This document shows, piece after piece, positions 20,092 to 28,169 of a DNA stretch of 64,000 nt. The DNA is taken from the NCBI RefSeq assembly GCF_019207085.1, contig NZ_JAATOM010000002.1, positions 124,001-188,000 on the forward strand. Direction: 5' to 3'. The notes below the pieces were generated by a model. That model saw only the letters and a list, made by a program, of their open reading frames with translations. It did no database searches and was not told the origin of the DNA. The translations under genes and the position numbers were made by a program. The DNA comes from Variovorax sp. dw_308 (GTDB taxonomy: Bacteria > Pseudomonadota > Gammaproteobacteria > Burkholderiales > Burkholderiaceae_C). The first letter of the stretch is position 1. Each line of letters starts with the position of its first letter.

Positions 20092-21148
20092 GGGCAGGAA
20101 TCTCCAGGTGGGGCGCTGAGGATACGGGCGCCGAGCGTTTTTCGTTGGACGGCGCGGACAAGACCAGCCGCCGCTGCGTCGGGAACAGCGACCATCCCCA
20201 GCGCTGCTGCGCAAATCCCCACAGCCCCTGCTTGAAGAAGATCGTGACGACGATGGCCAGCAGGCCCAACCCGAGCAGGTACCAAGTGCCGAAGTCGCTG
20301 AGGAACTTGTTCATCGCCCAGAAGATGAGCGCGCCGACCAGCGGCCCCTCGATGCGGCCGATGCCGCCGATGACCACCATGAAGATCGCGAACGCTGTCC
20401 AGTTGACGCTGAAGGCCGCGTCGGGGCTGATGCGCAGGTTGCCGACGAAATACAGCGCGCCGGCCATGCCCGCGCCGAAGGCAGCCACCACGTAAACCGC
20501 GAGCTTCATGCGGGCGACCGGGATGCCTTGCGACTCGGCGGCGACTTCGTTGTCGCGAATGGCCAGCAATGCGAGGCCGCGCTTGCTGCGCAGGAAAAGG
20601 TAGACCAGCGCGATCGCGGCGACCACGCAGGCCAGGGCCATCCAGTAGGTCGTGTTTTCTCGCGTGGCCTTGTCGATGCCGCGCAGCGCGGTCAGCGTGG
20701 TGCCGGAGCCGCCGCCCACCGCCGACACGTTGGCAAAGCTGAGCCTGAAGACTTCCGCGATCACCCAGGTGCCGATCGCGAAGTAGCCGCCCGAGAGCCG
20801 GAACGCCACGAACGACACCGGCACCGCGATCAATGCGGCCGCGGCCGCACCCAGCGGGATCGCCAGGAACGGGTTGAGCCCGAGGAAGTTGCCCAGCATC
20901 AGCATCACGTAGCCGCCGAAGCCGAAGAAGGCCTGCTGCCCGATGCTCACCATGCCGCCGTAGCCGGCCAGCAGGTTCCACATCATCGCGAAGATGAGGT
21001 AGCAGGCGATCTCGACGAACTCGCGCATCCAGCTCGATTCGCCCCAGAAGGGAAGACTGGCGGCCAGTGCGACGAGCAGCATGGCGGCGACCAGCGCGCT
21101 CCGGCTCGCGGAACTGCCGCGCACGACGTCGAAGGTGGAGGGGTTCAT
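20075..21148 (-). CDS. livM: HAAT ABC importer permease (LivM type)
   Basis: The 357-aa product has about ten helices and the LivM motifs LLAGYGGMVSIGQQAFFGFGG (near 63-83) and VVIGGIGRIEGPLVGALIFW (near 275). Its start overlaps the LivH-type gene as ATGA. In cluster A the importer most likely carries an aromatic or alicyclic acid rather than leucine, an inference from operon context. The symbol marks the family only. Confidence 0.88.
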   Translation of the reverse strand: MNPSTFDVVRGSSASRSALVAAMLLVALAASLPFWGESSWMREFVEIACYLIFAMMWNLLAGYGGMVSIGQQAFFGFGGYVMLMLGNFLGLNPFLAIPLGAAAAALIAVPVSFVAFRLSGGYFAIGTWVIAEVFRLSFANVSAVGGGSGTTLTALRGIDKATRENTTYWMALACVVAAIALVYLFLRSKRGLALLAIRDNEVAAESQGIPVARMKLAVYVVAAFGAGMAGALYFVGNLRISPDAAFSVNWTAFAIFMVVIGGIGRIEGPLVGALIFWAMNKFLSDFGTWYLLGLGLLAIVVTIFFKQGLWGFAQQRWGWSLFPTQRRLVLSAPSNEKRSAPVSSAPHLEIPAHAKHQ

Positions 21149-22005
21149 GAGCGTGTCTTCGGAAAGAGCCCTTGCGGCCGGAACACCAGCACGAGCAGGA
21201 AAACGATGTGGCCGAACCAGATGCCCCAGCCCGGGTCGAGACGAAAGCCGACCTGCTGCGTGATGCCGAGGATCATCGCGCCGGCCAGCGTGCCCCAGAA
21301 CGAGCCCATGCCGCCGATGATCACGGCCTCGAAGGCGAACAGCAGCAACAGCGGGCCGTCAGAGGGCGACACTGTCGTGCGCATCCCCTGCAGCGCGCCG
21401 GCGATGGCGATCAGCACGAAGGCGATGGCGGTCGCGAAGGCGTAGACCTTCTTCGCGTCCAGGCCCATGAGTTCGGCGATCTCGCGGTCGTCGGACACGG
21501 CGCGAAAGGACCGCCCCAGCGCCGTGCGCGCAAAGAGCCATTGCAGTGCAGCCGTGGCCACGAGCGCAATCGCCAGCACGATCAGCGGCAACACACCCAG
21601 CGACAGCGACTCGCCGATCTGCAAGCCCTGCGTGTTGAGCCCGCCGGTCTCGATGGAGCGCGGATCGGCCGAGAACAGCTCGAGCAACAGGTTCTGGATG
21701 ACGATCGACAGCCCGAAGGTCACGACCAGCGACGGCAACGGGTCCTTGCCCAGCGTCCCGTTCAGCACGTAGCGCTGCAGCGCGTAGCCGAAGCCGAACG
21801 CGACCGGCAGCACCGCGAGCGCGGCCAGCAGCGGCGCACCACCGAACAGCGTGACACTCGCGATCACGGCGAAAGCGCCCAGGATGATGAAGTCGCCCTG
21901 CGCCGTGTTGGTGAGCCGCATGACGCCGAACATCAGCGACTGGCCCAGCGCGAACAAGGTGTAGAGGCCGCCGAGCAGGATGCCCTGGAGAACGGTTTCG
22001 ATCAC
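21145..22005 (-). CDS. livH: HAAT ABC importer permease (LivH type)
   Basis: The 286-aa product begins MIETVLQGILLGGLYTLFAL, the usual LivH opening, and contains RLTNTAQGDFIILGAF and a late GGMGSFWGTLAGAMILGI motif. Eight or so helices are visible. It lies 15 bp after the LivF-type gene and overlaps the LivM-type gene, so it is the second membrane subunit of the cluster A importer. Confidence 0.9.
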   Translation of the reverse strand: MIETVLQGILLGGLYTLFALGQSLMFGVMRLTNTAQGDFIILGAFAVIASVTLFGGAPLLAALAVLPVAFGFGYALQRYVLNGTLGKDPLPSLVVTFGLSIVIQNLLLELFSADPRSIETGGLNTQGLQIGESLSLGVLPLIVLAIALVATAALQWLFARTALGRSFRAVSDDREIAELMGLDAKKVYAFATAIAFVLIAIAGALQGMRTTVSPSDGPLLLLFAFEAVIIGGMGSFWGTLAGAMILGITQQVGFRLDPGWGIWFGHIVFLLVLVFRPQGLFPKTRS

Positions 22006-22020
22006 GCGATGTCTCCCGTG

Positions 22021-22722
22021 TCAGAGGCCGAAATAGGCCTGCGAGATCTGGTCCCGCGTGAGTTGGTCGGAGCGTCCCTCCAGCGACACGCGCCCTTCCT
22101 GCAGGCAGTAGATGCGGCGCGACACGCGCTGCGCCATCGTCACGTCCTGCTCCACGATCACGACCGTCATGCCTTCGCGCGTGATGTCCGGCATGGCCGC
22201 GTAGATCTCGCGGATCACGATGGGTGCGAGGCCGAGCGAGAGTTCATCGCACAGCAGCACCTCCGGGTTGCTCATGAGCGAACGGCCGAGCGCCACCATC
22301 TGCTGCTGGCCGCCGGAGAGCGAGGTGCCGGGGTTGTTGCGCTTCTCGGCCAGGATGGGGAACAGCTTGTAGAGGCGCTGAAGGTTCCACGGGCCCTTGC
22401 GTTGCGAGAGGCCGCCGATGAGCAGGTTCTCCTCGACGCTCAGGCTGGGAAAGAGGCGGCGGCCTTCCGGCACCATCGCCAGGCCGCGCTTCACGATCTC
22501 GCCGGGCGGCAGGCCGCCGATGGCCTCGCCCTTGAAATGGATGGCCTCCCGCGGGGCGCGCACCAGGCCGGTCAGGCACTTGAGCAGCGTCGACTTGCCC
22601 GCGCCGTTGGCGCCGATGACGGCGACAAGCTCCCCTTGCGCCAGCGTGAAGTCGATGCCGAAGAGAGCTTGGGCATCACCGTAGAAGGCCTGCAGGCCCT
22701 GGGTCGAGATCAATGCGGTCAT
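22021..22722 (-). CDS. livF: HAAT ABC importer ATPase (LivF type)
   Basis: The 233-aa ATPase has Walker A GANGAGKST (residues 37-45), the signature SLSGGQQQMVALGRSL and Walker B EVLLCDELSLGLAP, with the RGLAMVPEGRRLFPSLSVEENL stretch typical of LivF. The start overlaps the LivG-type gene as ATGA. Walker B reads LLCDE, with the catalytic glutamate present. Confidence 0.92.
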   Translation of the reverse strand: MTALISTQGLQAFYGDAQALFGIDFTLAQGELVAVIGANGAGKSTLLKCLTGLVRAPREAIHFKGEAIGGLPPGEIVKRGLAMVPEGRRLFPSLSVEENLLIGGLSQRKGPWNLQRLYKLFPILAEKRNNPGTSLSGGQQQMVALGRSLMSNPEVLLCDELSLGLAPIVIREIYAAMPDITREGMTVVIVEQDVTMAQRVSRRIYCLQEGRVSLEGRSDQLTRDQISQAYFGL

Positions 22723-23438
22723 GCTTCCATCCCCATGTAGACGCGCCGGACTTCCGCGTCGTTCATCACCGCCAGCGGCTCGCCCTCCGCCAGCTTCTGC
22801 CCGAAATTGATGACGAACAGCCGGTCCGCCAGCGACAGCAAGGCATGCACCACGTGCTCGATCCAGATCATCGTCACGCCTTTCGCCTTGATGCGTTTCA
22901 GTTCCTCGACGAGCTGCTTCGCTTCATGCTCGGTCAGGCCGCCCGCGATCTCGTCCAGCAGCAGCAGCTTGGGCCGCGTCGCCAACGCCCGCGCGAGCTC
23001 CAGGCGCTTGCGGTTCAGCAAGGTCAACCCACCGGCGGGCTTGTTCGCATGCGGCATGAGCCCGGTCTGCGCCAGCACCTCATGCGCCGTCTCCCACGCC
23101 TCGTGCTCCGTCTGCCGCGCCCCGAAGCAGGCGGCGGTGACCAGGTTCTCGAACACGCTCATGTTCCCGAAGGGCTGCGGCACCTGGTAGCTGCGGCCGA
23201 TGCCCGCGTGGCAGCGCTGGTGCGGCTTCAGCGCCGTCACGTCGCGGCCTTCGTACTCCACGCGACCCACGTCGACGCGCACGTCACCCGAGATCAGGTT
23301 GAAGAGCGTGGTCTTGCCCGCGCCGTTCGGACCGAGGATGCCGAGCGTCTCGCCCTCATTCACCGCGAGCGAGATGTCGTCGGTCACCTTGAGGGCGCCG
23401 TACGCCTTGCTCACCGCATGCAATACGAGGAGTGCCAT
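22719..23438 (-). CDS. livG: HAAT ABC importer ATPase (LivG type)
   Basis: The 239-aa ATPase has Walker A GPNGAGKTT (residues 36-44), Walker B LLLLDEIAGGL and an IGRSYQVPQPFGNMSVFENL Q-loop region typical of LivG. The canonical LSGGQ signature is replaced by GGLTLLNRKRLELARAL, a variation common among LivG-type subunits. It lies 6 bp after the binding-protein gene. Confidence 0.92.
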   Translation of the reverse strand: MALLVLHAVSKAYGALKVTDDISLAVNEGETLGILGPNGAGKTTLFNLISGDVRVDVGRVEYEGRDVTALKPHQRCHAGIGRSYQVPQPFGNMSVFENLVTAACFGARQTEHEAWETAHEVLAQTGLMPHANKPAGGLTLLNRKRLELARALATRPKLLLLDEIAGGLTEHEAKQLVEELKRIKAKGVTMIWIEHVVHALLSLADRLFVINFGQKLAEGEPLAVMNDAEVRRVYMGMEA

Positions 23439-23444
23439 GTCCGG

Positions 23445-24704
23445 TCAACCTGGCATTGGCCGGAGCGCGCCGCCGACCGGAATGTTCTTCGCCGCCTCGT
23501 CGCTGACGATGGTCAGCTCGTACTTGTACTTCTTGCCCTTGCCCCATTGGCCCAGCACGAGTGGCGTCTTGCTGACGTTCTTGAAGGGCCCCGCGCCGCC
23601 CCACTTCACCGGGCCGACCACCGAGTTGATAGCCGTCGCCGCCACCGCGTCGCGCACATCCGACGCCTTCTGCGACTTCGCACGCGACAAGGCGTCGGCG
23701 GCCACTTCGAAGAGCGCATGCGCAAAGCCGATCGGCTGCGTCCACTGCTTCTTCGCGCCGCTTTCGTAGGCCTCCGCCAGCGCCTTGGCGCTCTGCTTCG
23801 TCAGGCTCGACGTGAACGGATGCGACGGACTCCACCACACTTCGGTCGACAGGCCATCGCCCAGGTCGCCGAGCGCCTCGATCGCGCCGGGGAAGAGCAA
23901 GGCCTTGCCCAGCGTGATGACCTTCGGCTTGAAGCCCTGCTGCTTCGCCTGCGTCAGGAAGGTCTTGGCATCGGGCGGAATGACCACGCCCGTGACGATC
24001 TCGACACCGTCCTTCTTGAACGCCGCGATCTGCGCGCTGAAGTCCTGCGTGCCGTTCTGGAAGCGGCCGGGATCGGTCAGCGAGAAGCCCATCTGCGACA
24101 GCGGCTTCGGAAAGCCCAGTTCCTTGTCGCCCCAGGCATTGCCGTCGCCATCGTTCGGGAACAGGCCGCCGACCCTCTTGTTGGTCTGCACCGTCTTCCA
24201 GCCGTCGGTGTAGTTGGCGATGACGTCTTCCAGGCCCCAGAACATGTGATACGTCCAGTTGAAGCCCTTGGCCGGATCACCCTTGCGACCGAAAAACCAC
24301 GGCTGCCATGGCAGCACGCTCGAGATGCAGGGCACCTCGTTGAGTTCGCAGGCATCGCTCACGGGGTTGGCCGTCTCGGGCGTGCCGGCCGTCAGCACCA
24401 GCGCGACCTTGTCCTTGAGGATCAGGTCGTTGGCCACCTCGCCCGCGCGATTGGGGTTGGACTGGCTGTCCTTCAGCACGATCTGCACGTCGTACTTCTT
24501 GCCGCCGACGGAGATGCCGTCCTTGAACGCGGTCTTCATCTGGTCGATGACCCACTTGTCGGCCTCGCCGAAGGGTGCCAGCGGGCCGGTCTGCGGGGAG
24601 ACGTAGCCGATCTTGATCGTGTCCGCCGCGAACACCAGCGGCGTGGCGCCGGCGGCTGCGAATGCGGCCGCGGCCTGGGTGAACTGCCTGCGATTGAATG
24701 CCAT
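23445..24704 (-). CDS. Substrate-binding protein of the cluster A HAAT importer
   Basis: The 419-aa product opens with a Tat-like signal (NRRQFTQAAAAFAAAGATPL) ending near residue 27. The mature Peripla_BP_6 domain starts IKIGYVSPQTGPLAPFGEAD. GAGGAGACATCGAC precedes ATG 24704. Binding proteins of this family in aromatic operons recognise aromatic acids or similar compounds; the ligand here is not known. It is followed by the two ATPases and two permeases. Confidence 0.9.
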   Translation of the reverse strand: MAFNRRQFTQAAAAFAAAGATPLVFAADTIKIGYVSPQTGPLAPFGEADKWVIDQMKTAFKDGISVGGKKYDVQIVLKDSQSNPNRAGEVANDLILKDKVALVLTAGTPETANPVSDACELNEVPCISSVLPWQPWFFGRKGDPAKGFNWTYHMFWGLEDVIANYTDGWKTVQTNKRVGGLFPNDGDGNAWGDKELGFPKPLSQMGFSLTDPGRFQNGTQDFSAQIAAFKKDGVEIVTGVVIPPDAKTFLTQAKQQGFKPKVITLGKALLFPGAIEALGDLGDGLSTEVWWSPSHPFTSSLTKQSAKALAEAYESGAKKQWTQPIGFAHALFEVAADALSRAKSQKASDVRDAVAATAINSVVGPVKWGGAGPFKNVSKTPLVLGQWGKGKKYKYELTIVSDEAAKNIPVGGALRPMPG

Positions 24705-24728
24705 GTCGATGTCTCCTCTCGTGGTGGT

Positions 24729-25799
24729 CTAAACCGGGGGTGCGCCTTCCCAGGCGCGTTGCAGCAATTCGCGAATCTGGCCGCGCTCGGCGGGCCCGAT
24801 GGGGCGCGGATTCCAGTAGGGGTTGCTCACCGCGATGTCCGCCGCGCGGTCGAGGTCCTGCTCGCGCATGCCGATGTCCCGCAGCGCGACGGCCGCGCCG
24901 TTGTCCTTGGCCAGCGCGTACAGGCCGAGCGGCGCCGACGGCGTGCCAAGCGCACGCGCGATCGCCTCCATCGCCCTGGGCGCCACGCCGGCATTGAACG
25001 CAATGGCATGCGGCAGCACGACGGTGTGCACTTCGGAATGCGGCAGGTTGAAGCTGCCGCCCAAGGTGTGACACAGCTTGTGGTGCAAGGCGATGCCGAC
25101 CGATCCCAGCACCGTGCCGCAGAGCCAGGTGCCGTAGAGCGCATCGGTGCGCGCGGTCATGTCGCCGGGATCGCGGTGGATCGCCGGAATCGCGCGCGCC
25201 AGTGCCGCGATCCCCTGCTCCGCCATCAGGTCCATCACCGGATTGCCGTCCTGCGCATACAGGCCTTCGGCTGCATGCGCGATCGCGTTGATGCCGCTGG
25301 TCACGCTGAGCCCGACCGGCAGGCCGCGCGACAACTCGGGGTCGTAGATCACGGTGCGCGGCAGCACGCGCGAATCCTTGCCAGTGGTCTTCAGGCCGGC
25401 ATCGGTCAGCCCGTAGATCGACGTCATCTCGCTGCCCGCGTAGGTCGTCGGGATCGCCAGGATCGGCAGGCCCGAGTCCAGCGCGATCGCCTTGCCGAGC
25501 CCGATGGTCGAACCACCGCCGATGGCCACGGCGCAGTCCGCGCCCAGCTCGCGCGCCATCCTGCGCGCCTCACGCGCCGTCTCGATCGGTACATGCATCA
25601 CTGCACCGTCGAAGATGCCGGCCGCCTGCGCGCCCAGCATCGAGGTGACCTGCTCGGCCATGCCACGCTGGCCCGGCGTGCAGAGCACGAGCGCCCGTTT
25701 CACGCCCAGCCCATCGATCTCACGGCCGAGGTGCTGCAACGAGCCCGTCCCGAACACCACGCGTTGCGGCAGGCCGGTGTAGGTGAAGTCGCGGATCAT
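24729..25799 (-). CDS. Maleylacetate reductase (iron-type alcohol dehydrogenase fold)
   Basis: The 356-aa protein begins RDFTYTGLPQRVVFGTGSL, a common opening of maleylacetate reductases, with the nucleotide-binding GGGSTIGLGKAIAL (near 95-108) and the AIPTTYAGSEMTSIYGLTD segment. The metal-site region reads HHKLCHTLGGSFNLPHSEVH. The enzyme reduces maleylacetate to beta-ketoadipate with NAD(P)H. Its operon partners, an intradiol dioxygenase and a hydroxymuconic semialdehyde dehydrogenase, both produce maleylacetate. Confidence 0.92.
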   Translation of the reverse strand: MIRDFTYTGLPQRVVFGTGSLQHLGREIDGLGVKRALVLCTPGQRGMAEQVTSMLGAQAAGIFDGAVMHVPIETAREARRMARELGADCAVAIGGGSTIGLGKAIALDSGLPILAIPTTYAGSEMTSIYGLTDAGLKTTGKDSRVLPRTVIYDPELSRGLPVGLSVTSGINAIAHAAEGLYAQDGNPVMDLMAEQGIAALARAIPAIHRDPGDMTARTDALYGTWLCGTVLGSVGIALHHKLCHTLGGSFNLPHSEVHTVVLPHAIAFNAGVAPRAMEAIARALGTPSAPLGLYALAKDNGAAVALRDIGMREQDLDRAADIAVSNPYWNPRPIGPAERGQIRELLQRAWEGAPPV

Positions 25800-25805
25800 T
25801 CGCGC

Positions 25806-27314
25806 TTACCTCGCGAAGTGCGGCGGAATCTGCGCATCGACATTGACCCACACACTCTTCACCTGCGTGTACTCGCGCATCGCGTCGAAGCCCATCTCGC
25901 GGCCATATCCGCTCTGGCCCACGCCGCCGAACGGCGAGCCGGGGTTGACGCGCTTGTAGCTGTTGATCCAGACCATGCCGGCATGCAACTCGCGGGCAAA
26001 CTTGTGGGCGCGTTGCAGGTTCGCCGTCCACAAGCCGCTGCCCAGCCCGTAGTCGGTGCCGTTTGCGATCTGCAGCGCTTCCTCGTCGGTCTTGAAGGTG
26101 AGCACGGTCACGAACGGGCCGAACACCTCTTCCTGCGCAACACGGTCCAGGTACGAGGCTGCCCGCACGATGGTCGGCTCCACATAGCAACCGTTCGCCA
26201 AGTCACCGCCCGGCGACTTGCCCCCGGCCAGCACCTCGCCGCCCTGCGCACGCGCCACGTCCACATAGCTCAGCACGCGCTCGCGGTGCAGCGCGCTCGT
26301 GAGCGGCCCCATCTCCGTGGATGCATCGAGCGGATTGCCCAGCCGCACCGACTTCGCGAGCGGGATGAACTTCTCCAGGAAGGCGTCCGCGATCTTCTCG
26401 TGCAGGATCAGGCGTGAGCCGGCGATGCAGGCCTGCCCCTGATTGTGGAAGATCGCCCAGGCGCTGCCATTCACCGCGGCCACCAGGTTCGCGTCCTCGA
26501 ACACGATGTTGGCGCCCTTGCCGCCCAGTTCGAGCTGCACCTTCTTCAGGTTGCCGGCGCTGGCCTGGATCACGCGCCGCCCGGTGGCGGTGCTGCCGGT
26601 GAACGCGACCTTCGCGATGTCCATGTGCTCCGCGATGTACTGGCCCGCCACGCTGCCCAGGCCCGGCACCATGTTGACCACGCCATCGGGCAGGCCGGCC
26701 TCGGCCATCAGCTCCGCGATGCGCAGCGAACTCAGCGGCGTGATCTCGGCAGGCTTCATCACGATGGTGTTGCCGGCCGCGAGCGCGGGCGCCATCTTCC
26801 AGCTCGTGAACATCAGCGGAAAGTTCCACGGCACCACCTGCCCGACCACGCCGACGGGCTCGCGCAGCGTGTAGTTGAGGAAGCCCGCTTCGACAGGAAT
26901 CGTCTCGCCCTGGAACTTGTCTGCCATGCCACCGAAATAGCGGAAGCATGCCGCCGTGCGCGGCACGTCGAGGTTGCGCGAGTCGCGGATCGGATGGCCG
27001 GTGTCGAGTGATTCGAGCCGCGCGAGTTCCTCGCCGTTCGCCTCGATCAGGTCGGCCAGCCGCAGCAGGATGCGCCCGCGGTCGGCGGCGGCCAGGCGGC
27101 TCCACTTCGGGAAGGCGCGCTGTGCGGCGGCCACCGCCTTGTCGACGTCGGCCTTGCCCGCCAGAGCCACCTCGGCGATCGTCGAGTTGTCATGCGGATT
27201 GAGCGTTGCCAGCGTCTCGCCGGATTCGGCGTCGACGAACTTGCCGTCGATGAAGAGCTGGTGCCGGATCGGCTTGCTGAGGCCCGCGGCCTGCTGGATG
27301 TCGACGAGGTTCAT
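25806..27314 (-). CDS. Aldehyde dehydrogenase, likely 4-hydroxymuconic semialdehyde dehydrogenase
   Basis: The 502-aa product is a full-length ALDH: NAD site with VVPWNFPLMF (Asn164), general base Glu262 (LELGGKGAN) and nucleophile Cys296 (NQGQACIAGS). The start at 27314 overlaps the SnoaL-like gene as ATGA. In hydroquinone (PnpCDEF/HapCDEF) pathways the enzyme in this position oxidises 4-hydroxymuconic semialdehyde to maleylacetate. The flanking ring-cleavage dioxygenase and maleylacetate reductase make that role the best assignment; ALDH sequence alone could not decide it. Confidence 0.88.
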   Translation of the reverse strand: MNLVDIQQAAGLSKPIRHQLFIDGKFVDAESGETLATLNPHDNSTIAEVALAGKADVDKAVAAAQRAFPKWSRLAAADRGRILLRLADLIEANGEELARLESLDTGHPIRDSRNLDVPRTAACFRYFGGMADKFQGETIPVEAGFLNYTLREPVGVVGQVVPWNFPLMFTSWKMAPALAAGNTIVMKPAEITPLSSLRIAELMAEAGLPDGVVNMVPGLGSVAGQYIAEHMDIAKVAFTGSTATGRRVIQASAGNLKKVQLELGGKGANIVFEDANLVAAVNGSAWAIFHNQGQACIAGSRLILHEKIADAFLEKFIPLAKSVRLGNPLDASTEMGPLTSALHRERVLSYVDVARAQGGEVLAGGKSPGGDLANGCYVEPTIVRAASYLDRVAQEEVFGPFVTVLTFKTDEEALQIANGTDYGLGSGLWTANLQRAHKFARELHAGMVWINSYKRVNPGSPFGGVGQSGYGREMGFDAMREYTQVKSVWVNVDAQIPPHFAR

Positions 27315-27775
27315 TTGTTGTCCAGCCATGCGTAGCGGGCCTTGTCCTTGCCGGCGTAGTCGGGGTCGAGGTAGATGAAGCAGCGCTGGATCAGCCAGTC
27401 GCGCACCTCGAACACATCGCACCACCGCCCGGCCGCCCATTCGGGGACGCCCGCGCGCCACGGGCCATCGACGTGCTCGCCGTGGCTGGTGCCTTCGCAG
27501 GCGAACAGGTCGCTGCCGCTCATGATCCAGTTGAAGCCCGAATAGTCATGCGTGATCGACTTGCCGCGCCCGCCGAGGTCGCCGAACATGCGGCCGATCT
27601 CTTCCTTGCCGTTGGCCAGGCCCCACTTCGGAAAGTAGACCTGGGCGTCGTCCGCGAACAGGTCGAGGATCGAACCGCCCGTGGACGTGACGCCGCCGTG
27701 GTCGTAGGCCTTGAGGTATTCGAGCGCGACCGACTTGCGCTGCTCGTCGGTCATGGTGAGTCGTGTGAGTGCCAT
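27311..27775 (-). CDS. SnoaL-like (NTF2-fold) protein
   Basis: The 154-aa product has an N-terminal helix (ALEYLKAYDHGG) and a SILDLFADDAQVYFPKWG segment, the pattern of the NTF2/SnoaL cone fold, ending in a basic tail. Members act as small isomerases, hydrolases or accessory subunits. Its place between the cytochrome and the aldehyde dehydrogenase suggests a step on a pathway intermediate, but no catalytic residues can be named. Confidence 0.75.
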   Translation of the reverse strand: MALTRLTMTDEQRKSVALEYLKAYDHGGVTSTGGSILDLFADDAQVYFPKWGLANGKEEIGRMFGDLGGRGKSITHDYSGFNWIMSGSDLFACEGTSHGEHVDGPWRAGVPEWAAGRWCDVFEVRDWLIQRCFIYLDPDYAGKDKARYAWLDNK

Positions 27776-27791
27776 GGTGTGTCTCCTCGTG

Positions 27792-28169
27792 TTACTTCAG
27801 CGATTGCAGGTACTCGACCAGCGCCGCGCGCTTCTTCGGGTCGTCCTGGAAATAGACCATCGTGCTGCCGGGCGCGACGGCCTGCGTGTCGGTCAGCCAG
27901 CGCTGCATCAGCGCGGCGTCCCAGGTCTTGCCCTTCATGGCCTCGACGTATTGCTTCGAATACGTGAAGCCCGGGCTGCTGGCGGCCTGCTTGCCGAGCA
28001 AGCCGTACAGGTTGGGACCGACCCCGTTCGGCTCGCCCTTGCCGAAGCTGTGGCATTGCGCGCAGCTGTTCTGGGCCAGGCGCTCGCCCGGCGACTGGGC
28101 CTGCGCGCTGCACACGACGGCGGCCAGTGCGATGCCCAGCATGCACCTCGATGCAAGCAGGTCGGTCAT
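27792..28169 (-). CDS. Small periplasmic cytochrome c
   Basis: The 125-aa precursor has a signal peptide (residues 1-25, cut near AQAQ), one heme site CAQCH (36-40) and a likely distal Met104 (GSTMVYF), with the class-I core GVGPNLYGLLGK. The start overlaps the flavoprotein stop as ATGA. It is probably the electron acceptor for the exported flavoprotein encoded just upstream and would pass electrons to the respiratory chain. Confidence 0.9.
   Translation of the reverse strand: MTDLLASRCMLGIALAAVVCSAQAQSPGERLAQNSCAQCHSFGKGEPNGVGPNLYGLLGKQAASSPGFTYSKQYVEAMKGKTWDAALMQRWLTDTQAVAPGSTMVYFQDDPKKRAALVEYLQSLK

Noticed and set aside
22713..26417. 1234-codon open frame on the plus strand opposite cluster A
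   Set aside because: It is antisense to five well-recognised minus-strand genes, has shadow composition rich in Arg, His and Ala, and shows no domain. High GC content makes such frames common.
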